From Bacillota bacterium (GTDB taxonomy: Bacteria; Bacillota; Clostridia; Tissierellales; Peptoniphilaceae), in NCBI GenBank assembly GCA_023442775.1, contig JAEZXH010000015.1, forward strand, positions 1-58,929: 58,929 nucleotides of DNA, written 5' to 3'. Of the stretch, positions 7,509 through 16,007 are shown piece by piece (positions within the stretch are counted from its first letter, which is position 1; each line of letters opens with the position of its first letter). The notes under the pieces were generated by a model. It was not told the DNA's origin and ran no database searches. It saw only the letters and a list, made by a program, of their open reading frames with translations. A program made the position numbers and the translations under genes.

Positions 7509-8582
7509 ATGGAGAACAACAATAACTTCGACATGTTTCGCCAATTCCAAGAGGCCCAAAAGAACATGATGGACTCTTGGACGCGGATGATGCCCCAATT
7601 TGACATGTCCGCTTGGCAAAACGCCCAAAACCCCATGGACGCCTACCGCAATATGATGGACTCCTTTACCACGTCCTTCACGGGCTACACGGGTACCCCC
7701 ATGGAAATGTTCGAGAAGATGATGCAGGGAAACCTCGCCTACTACAACCTCTACGAACTCTATAAGGACATCTATGAAAAGAGCGTGGAGCCCACCCAAG
7801 AGCGCGCCAAGGCCCTCATGGAAGACTGGATGCAAAAGGCGGGACAATTCGGCAGCACCTACTTCATGCCCTACCTCCCGAAGGAGATGCAAGCGAGCCT
7901 TCAACGCGCCATGGACCTCGGCGCCGCCTATCGTGGAGCCGTCACCGGATTCATGGGCCCCTGGCAAGATTCGATGAAGGAACTCACCGACGCCATGGCC
8001 AAGGGTCTCTTGAAGGATCCCGAAGGGTTCCTCGACTACTTCAACCTCTGGAAGAAGAACTATGACGAGACCTTCTCCAAGATGCTCAAGATGCCGATGA
8101 TGGGCATCAGCCGCGAGTCCAGTGAAGTTCAACTCCACGCCATCGACTCCTACGTCACCGTGATGACCTACCTCGTAGAAGTTTTGGCACGCATCAGCGC
8201 CCTCGCCAACGAGAACACGAGAAATGTCATCATGAAGAGCTTCGAGGATCTCAGAAACGGCGACCAGCCCAAGACCTTTGAAGAATTCTACGCCTTCTGG
8301 CGCAACTCCTTGAGCGATGCCTTTGACGATCTCTTCTACTCCGACGAGTTCAGCAAGCTCCTCGGCACCATGGTCAGTGCCATCATGGACCTCAAGGTCA
8401 CCATGGACAAGATCATGGAACGCTACCTCTCTTCCTTCCCCGTGCCCTTGAAGTCGGATATGGACAGCCTCTACAAGACCGTCTACGACTTGAAGAAGGA
8501 AGTGCGCAGCCTGAAGAAGACCATCGAAGAGCTGAATAAGCAGGCGGAAGCTCCGAAGAAAGCTTCCAAGTCCAGCAAGTAA
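7509..8582 (+). CDS. phaE: Class III polyhydroxyalkanoate synthase, PhaE subunit
   Basis: 357 residues. The N-terminal 60 residues are rich in Met, Asn, Gln, Phe and Trp (FRQFQEAQKNMMDSW, MPQFDMSAWQN). The middle is helical and matches the PhaE pattern. The end (about 300-347) is a coiled coil, with SDMDSLYKTVYDLKKEV preceding SLKKTIEELN, then a Lys/Ser tail. PhaE has no catalytic residues but is required for activity of PhaC and forms the complex with it on the granule surface. Good ribosome site GGGAGG; phaC follows after 26 bases. Bacillus uses the shorter PhaR instead, so this is class III. Confidence 0.85.
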   Translation: MENNNNFDMFRQFQEAQKNMMDSWTRMMPQFDMSAWQNAQNPMDAYRNMMDSFTTSFTGYTGTPMEMFEKMMQGNLAYYNLYELYKDIYEKSVEPTQERAKALMEDWMQKAGQFGSTYFMPYLPKEMQASLQRAMDLGAAYRGAVTGFMGPWQDSMKELTDAMAKGLLKDPEGFLDYFNLWKKNYDETFSKMLKMPMMGISRESSEVQLHAIDSYVTVMTYLVEVLARISALANENTRNVIMKSFEDLRNGDQPKTFEEFYAFWRNSLSDAFDDLFYSDEFSKLLGTMVSAIMDLKVTMDKIMERYLSSFPVPLKSDMDSLYKTVYDLKKEVRSLKKTIEELNKQAEAPKKASKSSK

Positions 8583-8608
8583 GGCGCCGAGACTAAAGGA
8601 GGTCAACA

Positions 8609-9673
8609 TTGGAATACGGATTCAACGGTTTTGATGCGTCCATGGAGAAGGCTCTCCGCACGCAAGAAAAACTCTTCAAGGGTTTTGAAACCCTCATGAA
8701 CGTCGATTATTCTGGGTCGGACTCCACGGAGAAGGAACTCGTCTTCTCCATGGACAAGATGAAGCTCTACCACTACACCCCGAGAGTGAAGGACCCGAAC
8801 AAGACGCCCCTTCTCATCGTCTACGCCCTCGTCAACAAGCAATACATGATGGACATCCAAGAGGACAAGTCCCTCATCCGCAACATGCTCGACGGCGGTC
8901 AAGATATCTACATTATCGACTGGGGTTATCCCACCGCAGAAGATAAGTACCTCTCCTTGGAGGACTACATTGAAGGCTACATCGACGCCTGCGTCGACGT
9001 CATTCGTGAACGCCATGGCATCGAAAAGGTGAACATCTTAGGCGTCTGCCAAGGCGGTACCTTCTCCCTCATCTACTCCTCCCTCCACCAAGACAAGATC
9101 AAGAACATCGTCTCCTTGGTGACTCCTGTGGATTTCTCCACCAACGACGGACTCCTCTTCAAGTGGGGCAAGGACATCGACATCCGCAAGGTTGCCGACG
9201 CCTATGGCATCATCCCCGGGGACTTCATGAACTTTGGATTCCTCTTACTCAAGCCCTACGACCTGATGGTGGACAAGTACCTCAACGTCATTGAAGACCT
9301 GGATGATCCTGTGAAGATGGCAAACTTCCTTCGCATGGAGCACTGGATTTTCGACTCCCCCGCGCAAGTGGGCACCGCCATCACCGAGTTCATCGAAAAC
9401 TTCTACCACGAAAACAAGTTGGTGAAGGGCACCTTTGAACTCGCCGGCAAGAAGGTGGATCTCAAGAACATCACCTGCCCCATCCTCGTGATCCTCGGTC
9501 AAAAGGACAACCAAGTTCCCCCTGCGGCCACTCGTCCCCTCATGGACCTCGTGGGCTCCAAGGACAAGGAACTCGCAGAATTCCCCACGGGTCACATTGG
9601 AATCTTCGTCTCCGGACGCAGCCAACGTGAAGTGGGTCCGAAGATCAACGAATTCCTCAACAAGCGCAAGTAA
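8609..9673 (+). CDS. phaC: Class III polyhydroxyalkanoate synthase, catalytic PhaC subunit
   Basis: 354 residues with a TTG start 6 bases after AAAGGAGG. An alpha/beta hydrolase with the lipase-like box G-V-C-Q-G-G whose nucleophile is C147; D300 (in GQKDNQVP) and H329 (in PTGHIG) complete the triad. These correspond within two residues to C149/D302/H331 of the Allochromatium vinosum enzyme. The length is that of class III (about 355), not class I (about 590). The enzyme polymerises (R)-3-hydroxyacyl-CoA at the granule surface. No phaA, phaB, phasin or depolymerase gene is in the window. Confidence 0.95.
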   Translation: MEYGFNGFDASMEKALRTQEKLFKGFETLMNVDYSGSDSTEKELVFSMDKMKLYHYTPRVKDPNKTPLLIVYALVNKQYMMDIQEDKSLIRNMLDGGQDIYIIDWGYPTAEDKYLSLEDYIEGYIDACVDVIRERHGIEKVNILGVCQGGTFSLIYSSLHQDKIKNIVSLVTPVDFSTNDGLLFKWGKDIDIRKVADAYGIIPGDFMNFGFLLLKPYDLMVDKYLNVIEDLDDPVKMANFLRMEHWIFDSPAQVGTAITEFIENFYHENKLVKGTFELAGKKVDLKNITCPILVILGQKDNQVPPAATRPLMDLVGSKDKELAEFPTGHIGIFVSGRSQREVGPKINEFLNKRK

Positions 9674-9676
9674 CAG

Positions 9677-9702
9677 AGAAGCCCTGCGGGGCTTCTTTTT
9701 TT
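9677..9702 (+). terminator. Intrinsic terminator of phaJEC
   Basis: An eight-base stem AGAAGCCC/GGGCTTCT with loop TGCG is followed by T7. Confidence 0.9.
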
Positions 9703-9779
9703 GTCGCGTGGACTAAAGGAGAGTTAACATCTTAAACGGAACTTTTCCAGAAGCATACGTTATCACGCTAAAAGATTTG

Positions 9780-9808
9780 TTGACATCGATGACAATTTTC
9801 TGTAAAAT
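9780..9808 (+). promoter_or_regulatory. Promoter of the unknown gene and cstA
   Basis: TTGACA (9780-9785), 17 bases, TAAAAT (9803-9808). The ATG at 9835 follows with AGAGGAGGGA upstream. Confidence 0.75.
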
Positions 9809-9834
9809 GTTAGGCAACCTAGAGGAGGGAAGCC

Positions 9835-10356
9835 ATGGACGCATCGACCTACATCGAACAAATTGCCCCACGCTTTGAGGCCTATTACGATTTGACGAGA
9901 GACGACAGGTCTTTGTCGAAGCCCATTCCACTGGTCGCTCGTTTTCATCAGCGCGACGAGCGCTATGTGGGGAGTCGTCAATTCGTGGCCTTTGCCAGGG
10001 AACAGCACGAGTACGTCCTCTTTCTTCCCGTCGATGGAAGTGAAGAAAGCGTCCGTGAAGCCATCGCCCTTCTCGAGGAAGCCTTTCACAGTTGGATTGT
10101 GCCCGACGACGAACACATGCAAAGTCTCGTCCGCGGGGTCTTGCTCTTGGAGCAAGAGTGTACATGCCTAGAGATGATACGCCATTATTCTTTTTATCGA
10201 AGCTTTCGTTTTGGTCTTCGGGGCTGGGGCCACATCGCCCTCGTCGCCGTCGACCTTCACCATCCCGAGGAACCTGTGACCAACAAGAAGGGCAAGAGAG
10301 GTCGGGAGATTTTCCGCCTCTTGGACGTGTCGCACGATGGGACTGGCCCATCTTGA
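9835..10356 (+). CDS. Conserved-looking protein of unknown function, cstA operon
   Basis: 173 residues, cytosolic, no signal peptide or membrane segment. I do not recognise a family. It looks like two mixed alpha/beta halves (FVAFAREQHEYVLFLPVDGS in the first; RFGLRGWGHIALVAVDL in the second) and a charged tail. The strong promoter, AGGAGG site and the 13-base gap to cstA show it is a real gene translated with the transporter. It could be an accessory or regulatory partner of CstA, but that is only from position. Confidence 0.75.
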   Translation: MDASTYIEQIAPRFEAYYDLTRDDRSLSKPIPLVARFHQRDERYVGSRQFVAFAREQHEYVLFLPVDGSEESVREAIALLEEAFHSWIVPDDEHMQSLVRGVLLLEQECTCLEMIRHYSFYRSFRFGLRGWGHIALVAVDLHHPEEPVTNKKGKRGREIFRLLDVSHDGTGPS

Positions 10357-10369
10357 GAAAGGAGTCACA

Positions 10370-11992
10370 ATGAATTCTTTGGTATTGATCCTTGTGAGCA
10401 TCGTGATCTTCCTCATTGCCTACCGCACCTACGGCTCTTGGCTGGGGCGCGCTTGGGGCATCGATGAGGAACGACAGACGCCGGCTCACACCATGGCCGA
10501 TGGGGTGGACTACGTCGCCTCAAAACCCCAGGTCCTCTTGGGACACCACTTTGCTTCCATCGCCGGAGCCGGTCCGATTACCGGCCCCATTCAAGCGGCA
10601 ATCTTTGGGTGGGTGCCCGTGGTCCTTTGGATCATCATTGGGGGCATCTTCTTCGGCGGGGTTCACGACTATGGTTCTCTCACCGCATCGATGAAGCACC
10701 AGGGAAAATCCATCGGCGTCATCATCGAGGACTACATGGGGAAGACGGGGAAGGGGCTCTTTAGCGCCTTTGCATGGCTCACCTTGTTGCTCGTCGTCGC
10801 CGCCTTTACCAACATCGTCGCCACCACCTTTGCGGCCACTCCTGAAGCTGCCTCGGCGTCGATGATGTTCATCGTCCTCGCCATCGTCTTTGGTTACTTT
10901 GTCTACCGCAAAGGCGCGCCCCTTGGCATCTCCACGGTCATCGGCGTCATCGCCCTATTCTGCTGCATCTACCTCGGGACCCGTTTCCCCTTGAAGCTCT
11001 CCGTGGAGACCTGGATCATCATCCTCGGCGTCTACATCTTCTTAGCGAGTACGGTGCCCGTCTGGATTTTGCTCCAACCTCGGGACTATCTCAATTCCTT
11101 CTTGCTCTACGCCATGATTGCGGGAGCTGTGATTGGTGTGGTGCTTTATCATCCTACGATTCAGATGGAGGCCTTCACCGGCTTTGTCGTCACCACCCAA
11201 ACGGGGAATCAGTGGATGTTCCCGATTCTCTTCATCACCGTGGCCTGCGGGGCCATCTCCGGGTTCCACTCCCTCGTCGGTTCGGGAACCACGTCGAAGC
11301 AAATCGACAACGAAAAGGATGCGAAGGTCATTGGATACGGAGGCATGCTCATCGAGTGCGTCCTCGCCATCATCGCCATCGTCACCGCAGCCTACCTCAA
11401 GAGTGACGATTTCTCCGCCCTTCTCGCAGAGGGTGGTCCCGTCGGTGTCTTTGCCGCAGGGGTCGGGACCTTCATGAGCAAGTTTGGGATTCCCTTTGAA
11501 GCGGGTCGCTCCTTCGTCTCCCTCGCCGTCTCTGCATTCGCCTTGACGAGTCTTGACACCGCAACGCGCCTCGGTCGCTTCATCTTCCAAGAGTTCTTCG
11601 AAGTCAACCAAGGAGAGGGCAAGCAGCCCATCTTGACGAATAAGTATGTGGCCACGGCTTTGACTGTGGTCATCGGGTGCAGCTTCGCCGGTGGCGGCTA
11701 TGCCAAGATCTGGCCCGTCTTTGGTTCCGCAAACCAACTCTTGGCGGCACTCGCTCTTCTCGCCCTCGCCGTATGGATGAAGAGCAAGAAGCGCTCCTAT
11801 GCCATGTTTGGCCTGCCAATGGTCTTCATGTTCTTGGCGACGCTCACGGCGCTTGGTCTTCAGATTCATGCAAATCTCCTTGCAGGGAATCTCATCATGG
11901 TCATTGTGCCGGGCATCCTCTTTGTCCTCGCGGTCATCTTGGCCGCCCAGGGCTATCGCGTCCTCATTCAAGGCAAGGACCTCGCCCACTAA
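10370..11992 (+). CDS. cstA: Carbon starvation protein A, peptide or pyruvate transporter
   Basis: 540 residues from ATG 10370, preceded by AAAGGAGT; the ATG at 10337 lies inside the upstream gene. CstA motifs are clear: PQVLLGHHFASIAGAGPITGP near 56-76, a GGIFFGGVHDYGSL segment, and GFHSLVGSGTTSKQI. About 14-16 hydrophobic segments. It is the short CstA form found in Firmicutes and lacks the C-terminal extension of the roughly 700-residue E. coli protein. Family members import peptides or, in the BtsT branch, pyruvate; which applies here is open. Confidence 0.92.
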   Translation: MNSLVLILVSIVIFLIAYRTYGSWLGRAWGIDEERQTPAHTMADGVDYVASKPQVLLGHHFASIAGAGPITGPIQAAIFGWVPVVLWIIIGGIFFGGVHDYGSLTASMKHQGKSIGVIIEDYMGKTGKGLFSAFAWLTLLLVVAAFTNIVATTFAATPEAASASMMFIVLAIVFGYFVYRKGAPLGISTVIGVIALFCCIYLGTRFPLKLSVETWIIILGVYIFLASTVPVWILLQPRDYLNSFLLYAMIAGAVIGVVLYHPTIQMEAFTGFVVTTQTGNQWMFPILFITVACGAISGFHSLVGSGTTSKQIDNEKDAKVIGYGGMLIECVLAIIAIVTAAYLKSDDFSALLAEGGPVGVFAAGVGTFMSKFGIPFEAGRSFVSLAVSAFALTSLDTATRLGRFIFQEFFEVNQGEGKQPILTNKYVATALTVVIGCSFAGGGYAKIWPVFGSANQLLAALALLALAVWMKSKKRSYAMFGLPMVFMFLATLTALGLQIHANLLAGNLIMVIVPGILFVLAVILAAQGYRVLIQGKDLAH

Positions 11993-12019
11993 AAAAAGCC
12001 CCCTCGGGGGCCTTTTTTA
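11992..12019. terminator. Bidirectional terminator between cstA and the zinc-ribbon gene
   Basis: GCCCCC/GGGGGC (11998-12003, 12006-12011) flanked by A7 on the left and T6 on the right serves both converging genes. Confidence 0.85.
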
Positions 12020-13612
12020 TTAGAAGATGTTGTGCACCAGGTTCATGAGGAACCAGAAGAGTTTCACGAAGAGGTGGCTCACCACGAAGAAGATGAGATA
12101 CCACCCAAAGAAATCTTGGCGCTTGCGCACAGAGGTGAGTTCTCGCCGGTGGAAATAGAGGGCGAGAAGGGGAGTGAGGACGAAGGAGAGAAGACTTGCC
12201 CACATCGGTGCAGTCACTGCAGGGAAGAGAGAGAGACCCGCAATGGCGCTATGAATGCCGTAAGTGATGAGGTAAAATCCCTGTAAAATGCTCCACAACA
12301 TGACGCTGTAGGCCGCCCAGAGACGTGGCTCATGGTCCAAGGGCACTTGCCCCACCACCGAGCGCTCTGCAATGAAGAAGGGTAGGAAGGAGAGGATGGC
12401 CTTTCCCACGAAGACCGAAGCCAAGAAGATGTTGGCTCGAGGTGCCCCAATGGCAGGGGGGAGGAGGCAGAGAATGAGACCGATGGCTGCGACACGAAGG
12501 ACGAGCCGCGTCGTTGGACGCTGGAGGATCTTATCGCAAGGAGCGAGAATCTTTTCGATGCTCTTCGGAGGATGGGAGAGGCGCAAGAGGAGATCGCTTC
12601 CCTTGGCCACGTCCTTCTCCTCTGAAGGAGTGGATTTCAAAGCGTCTTCCGTCACCGTGTCAACCACACTCTTTTCAATGGTTTTCGCCTTAGGTTTCTC
12701 TTTCTTAGGACGTTTGAAGGAGGGGAAAGAAAATTTCTTGTCGCGGGCTGTGCTCTTCTTCGAGGATTTCTTGTTTCGCTCTACAGGTTTGTCGCTGTGC
12801 TCCACCTTCTCGAAGGTTTTGGATGTTTCGAGGTCTGAAGACGCCTTCGCCGCCTCTTTCTTTTCTTCTTCTGCGAGTCGCTCATTGACCTCTTTTTTCA
12901 AGGAGCGGAAGATTGTCGTCTCCTCGGGGGCGAGATGGGTTTTCTCTGAGGTTTTCTTTTTCTCCGAGGGGGTTTTCTCGTCGAGCATAGCACGAAGAAG
13001 GGCACTGTCCTGGGTAAAGTCGAGACTCTCCTCAGGAGCACTTGGCCCGGCGAGAATGGGAGGTTCTTGGGTAATGACCGCCTCCTGGGCGCGGGGCATT
13101 TTGGGCTCAGGTTGGCCCTTTAAGGCTTCGAAGATGGAAAACTCGTCGTCCTCTTCGTGGATGAAGTCGTGCCAAAGTTTCTTGAGGCCTCGGCGCGGGG
13201 CGTCCTCCTTCGCCTCACGGGTTGGTCTCGGCTCCACGGTTTGGGCCTTTTCCTCGGCGACCACCACCTCTTCGATGGGGGTGAAGGGCTTCGTGTGTTG
13301 ACGCGGCTTGGGGGCGGCGTTCTCCACCTGTTTGGGCCCAATAAAATCCGGGTCCTCTTCCGTATCCAGGGCATCGTGACGAGAGAGGTCGTCGTTAATG
13401 CGTTGATCGACTTGTTCAATGAGTTCTACGAGGTCATGGGTCTCTTCCATGGCGCGCTCAATGGAAGCAGGGCCGTCGAGCATCTCCTCGTCCACGGGCA
13501 GGACGTCCTTCGTGTCCGAGGAGGTCTTTTGCCGTGTGGGGAGTTTGTGGCCACAGTGGTGACAAAACCGCGCAGAGGGGATGACTTCCTTCCCGCAGTG
13601 GGGACAATGCAC
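12020..13612 (-). CDS. Zinc-ribbon protein with long charged linker and membrane C-terminus, function unknown
   Basis: 530 residues. The N-terminus is a zinc ribbon with C3, C6, C17 and C20 (CPHCGK...CHHCGHK). Residues about 30-340 are low-complexity, rich in Glu, Lys, Ser and Pro, and probably disordered or coiled. The last 190 residues hold five or so membrane segments (LVLRVAAIGLILCLLPPAIG and later). This layout recurs in Firmicutes zinc-ribbon membrane proteins, but the middle part is not recognisable and no function can be given. A single gene converging on cstA. The start MHCPHCG places the first cysteine pair right at the N-terminus, as usual for this domain. Confidence 0.8.
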   Translation of the reverse strand: MHCPHCGKEVIPSARFCHHCGHKLPTRQKTSSDTKDVLPVDEEMLDGPASIERAMEETHDLVELIEQVDQRINDDLSRHDALDTEEDPDFIGPKQVENAAPKPRQHTKPFTPIEEVVVAEEKAQTVEPRPTREAKEDAPRRGLKKLWHDFIHEEDDEFSIFEALKGQPEPKMPRAQEAVITQEPPILAGPSAPEESLDFTQDSALLRAMLDEKTPSEKKKTSEKTHLAPEETTIFRSLKKEVNERLAEEEKKEAAKASSDLETSKTFEKVEHSDKPVERNKKSSKKSTARDKKFSFPSFKRPKKEKPKAKTIEKSVVDTVTEDALKSTPSEEKDVAKGSDLLLRLSHPPKSIEKILAPCDKILQRPTTRLVLRVAAIGLILCLLPPAIGAPRANIFLASVFVGKAILSFLPFFIAERSVVGQVPLDHEPRLWAAYSVMLWSILQGFYLITYGIHSAIAGLSLFPAVTAPMWASLLSFVLTPLLALYFHRRELTSVRKRQDFFGWYLIFFVVSHLFVKLFWFLMNLVHNIF

Positions 13613-13675
13613 GTGATCACGTCCTTTCTATGGAATATTATAGCAAATTTTAGGGGCAGGGGTTTTCCTCGTAGG

Positions 13676-13706
13676 ATAAAAAAAGAGGAGCTCGCGAGGA
13701 GCTCCC
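13676..13706 (-). terminator. Intrinsic terminator of the Ala/Asn-repeat lipoprotein gene
   Basis: GGAGCTC/GAGCTCC (13687-13693, 13699-13705) with loop GCGAG, followed on the minus strand by a U-run (A-rich 13676-13684 on plus). Confidence 0.88.
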
Positions 13707-13722
13707 AACTAAATCAAAGGAT

Positions 13723-14013
13723 TTAGTTGCTGCTAGCAGCAGAGTCTGCGGAGTCAGCAGCGTTAGCAGCAGCGTCAGCAGCGTTTGCTGCGTTTTGAGC
13801 AGCGTCAGCAGCGGCGTTAGCTTCAGCAGCGTTAGCAGCCTTGTCTTGAGCGTTAGCAGCAGCGTTTTGCGCGTTTTGAGCAGCGTTCACAGCAGCGTTT
13901 TGTGCGTTGTCAGCAGCGTTTTGTGCGTTGTTTGCAGCGTTGCCACCACAAGCGACGAGACCGAGCATGAGTGCGCCAACGGTTCCGACAGTAGCAAGTT
14001 TCTTCATGTTCAT
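13723..14013 (-). CDS. Small Ala/Asn-repeat lipoprotein, function unknown
   Basis: 96 residues from the ATG at 14013, 8 bases after AGGAGGT; the upstream in-frame start lacks a site. A lipoprotein signal peptide (MNMKKLATVG..) ends in the lipobox LVAC with C22. The mature part is made almost only of Ala, Asn, Gln and Asp in short units such as NAQNAA, NAAQNAQ, DAAQNAA and NAADAA, ending DSADSAASSN. It should be a long alanine-rich helix anchored by lipid at the outer face of the membrane, loosely like the Lpp or alanine-zipper type. There is its own leader and terminator, so it may be highly expressed. Function unknown. Confidence 0.82.
   Translation of the reverse strand: MNMKKLATVGTVGALMLGLVACGGNAANNAQNAADNAQNAAVNAAQNAQNAAANAQDKAANAAEANAAADAAQNAANAADAAANAADSADSAASSN
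13735..13941 (-). repeat. Degenerate short tandem repeat coding the Ala/Asn region
   Basis: On the plus strand the units read as variants of CAGCAGCGTT with GTTAGCAGC or GTTTTGC between them, in phase with codons Ala-Asn-Ala-Ala and Ala-Gln-Asn. Units are 9-21 bases and imperfect. Such a tract could change length by slippage while staying in frame. Confidence 0.7.
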
Positions 14014-14176
14014 CTTACGATACCTCCTAGGTAAATCTCTCACGATGTTCTGGTATCATTGTACGGGTCCTATGTGAAATTTATGTGATAAAACCACAAA
14101 GTTCTTGTGAAGCGAAGGCCAAGGAAGGAAACTTTCGAGGACTTTTCTCAACTTGTGGGAGGGGACTTTTCTCTCG

Positions 14177-14185
14177 TGGTACAAT
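14177..14185 (+). promoter_or_regulatory. Extended -10 promoter of dnaX-ebfC-recR
   Basis: TGG-TACAAT (TACAAT 14180-14185) lies 22 bases before the dnaX ATG; no clear -35 box. Confidence 0.5.
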
Positions 14186-14207
14186 AGGAAGAAGGAAGGA
14201 GGTCGCG

Positions 14208-15992
14208 ATGACCCAAGCTCTCTATCGTACCTATCGACCGCGGACTTTTGGGGCCCTCGTCGGCCAGCAACATGTGGCGGAAAATCTGCGCCAACAAGTG
14301 CTTCGCGATGAACTCAGCCACGCCTATCTCTTTTCCGGGACCAGGGGAACGGGAAAGACCTCTGCGGCAAAGATTCTCGCCCAGGCGGTGAATTGTCTCA
14401 ACCCCCAAGATGGGGAACCCTGTAATGAATGTGCCCATTGCAAGGCGATTCTCGAGGGGAAATTCATAGACGTGGTGGAAATGGACGCGGCGAGTAACAA
14501 CTCCGTCGACGACATCCGCGAGCTCAAGGAGCGGGTCATCTATCCGCCGAGCCTTGGACGCTATCGTGTCTACATCGTCGACGAAGTCCACATGCTCAGC
14601 CGCGGGGCCTTTAATGCGTTGTTGAAGATTCTCGAAGAGCCGCCGAGTCGTCTCATCTTTATCCTCGCTACCACGGAACCTCAAAAGATTCCCCCGACGA
14701 TTCTCTCCAGGTGCCAACGCTATCTCTTTCGTCGCATCGGCGTGAAGGATATGATGGGGTGGATGGAGAAGATTCTCCAAGAGGAAGGGGCCACCGTGGA
14801 TGAGAGGGCGCTTTTGTCCATTGCAAAACACGCCCAGGGGGCAATGCGCGATGCCCTATCCCTTCTCGATCAAGTCTTGGGATATGGGAAGAGCCTCTCC
14901 TATGCCGAGGCCATGGAGGCCCTAGGGCTCACCCAAGAGGAGACCCTTTTTGACCTGGTAAGGAGTCTCTTCCGCCAAGATGTGACCGGGTGCTTAAAGG
15001 CTGTGGAGGAGGCCTACGCCCAGGGGACGGACATGGTGCGTCTCACCGAGGAAATCATCGAACTCTTCCGCGAACTTCTCATCGTCGACGAAACCACGGC
15101 GGCGAAGGAAATTCTTGAGAGAGAGGATGTCACGGATCTCGAGGAATTGGCGAAGGAGACGAATTTCGCAGGGCTTCTCCAAGGAATCGAAGCCCTAGGC
15201 CAGACCCTCCAACGGCAACGCTACGCCTCAGACCCCCGCCAGATTCTCGAAGTGGGACTTCTTCGCCTCGCGAGAGGAGAGCTCTATGGAGAGGACATCG
15301 CCATGAAGGCCCTCGTCGAGAGGATTCGTCGCCTGGAAGAGGGGGCGGTGGTGTCTCCAGCTCCTCGGAAGGCGGCAATCCCCTATGAGGGGACATTGGG
15401 GGAGGAGCCCGCGCCCCAGAAGAACGAGCCCTCGTCTCAAGAGGAAAAGAAGCCTCATTTTGAAGAGATGCCTCCTATGGAAAAAGAGCCCATCCTCGAA
15501 GACAATTCCCAGGATTTGATGGGTTTAACGGTCGAGGATTTCCAAAAAGAGGCTCTTCAAGAGGAAGCTTCACCCTCGGATGCGGGAAGAGAAAACCATG
15601 GTATAATGGAAGGGTCGAGGGAAGTCGATATTCTCTCTGCATGGAGAGATGTCGAGAGTTACCTCAGAAAAAATTATCTGACGTCCGTTGCGGTCCTTCT
15701 TGAGGATGCGACTCCTGTTGGTCCACGAGACGGCTGTATCTGGGTGTACTACGAGGAAATGAATTCTCGATACGAGGCCATGAAACGCATCGAGAGGAAT
15801 CAAATCGCGCTGAGAGATGCCCTGGAAAAGGTCCTCGGATTTCCCGTCGAGGTACGGATAGATCTGAAGGAAAACCGCAAAGATTTCGAGGGCATCCCAA
15901 GGAAAAAACCCGAGGAGAGTTCGCTTGACGAAGACATCGAGAGGGTCAACTATCTCTTCGAAAAGGAAAACGTGAAAGAACTAGACGAATAA
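14208..15992 (+). CDS. dnaX: DNA polymerase III subunits tau/gamma (clamp loader ATPase)
   Basis: 594 residues from ATG 14208 after GGAAGGAGG; the longer ORF start at 14085 lies before the promoter. The AAA+ module has Walker A GTRGTGKT (44-51), a zinc site C63, C72, C75, C78, Walker B with DEVH (125-128) and the sensor/arginine-finger part ATTEPQKIPPTILSRCQ. The region after about 370 is a charged linker and the tau-specific C-terminus. The protein loads the sliding clamp and ties polymerase cores together. The dnaX-ebfC-recR order is standard for Firmicutes. Confidence 0.97.
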   Translation: MTQALYRTYRPRTFGALVGQQHVAENLRQQVLRDELSHAYLFSGTRGTGKTSAAKILAQAVNCLNPQDGEPCNECAHCKAILEGKFIDVVEMDAASNNSVDDIRELKERVIYPPSLGRYRVYIVDEVHMLSRGAFNALLKILEEPPSRLIFILATTEPQKIPPTILSRCQRYLFRRIGVKDMMGWMEKILQEEGATVDERALLSIAKHAQGAMRDALSLLDQVLGYGKSLSYAEAMEALGLTQEETLFDLVRSLFRQDVTGCLKAVEEAYAQGTDMVRLTEEIIELFRELLIVDETTAAKEILEREDVTDLEELAKETNFAGLLQGIEALGQTLQRQRYASDPRQILEVGLLRLARGELYGEDIAMKALVERIRRLEEGAVVSPAPRKAAIPYEGTLGEEPAPQKNEPSSQEEKKPHFEEMPPMEKEPILEDNSQDLMGLTVEDFQKEALQEEASPSDAGRENHGIMEGSREVDILSAWRDVESYLRKNYLTSVAVLLEDATPVGPRDGCIWVYYEEMNSRYEAMKRIERNQIALRDALEKVLGFPVEVRIDLKENRKDFEGIPRKKPEESSLDEDIERVNYLFEKENVKELDE

Positions 15993-16007
15993 AAGGAGGA
16001 GGAAGAT

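Noticed and set aside
7320..8609. 429-codon minus-strand ORF across phaJ/phaE
   Set aside because: Antisense shadow; the plus-strand genes have motifs and ribosome sites.
9713..10489. 258-codon minus-strand ORF
   Set aside because: Arg-rich shadow of the cstA-partner gene, no ribosome site.
13735..13941. Repeat tract considered as a CRISPR or satellite
   Set aside because: Repeats are short, irregular, in phase with codons and inside a lipoprotein gene.
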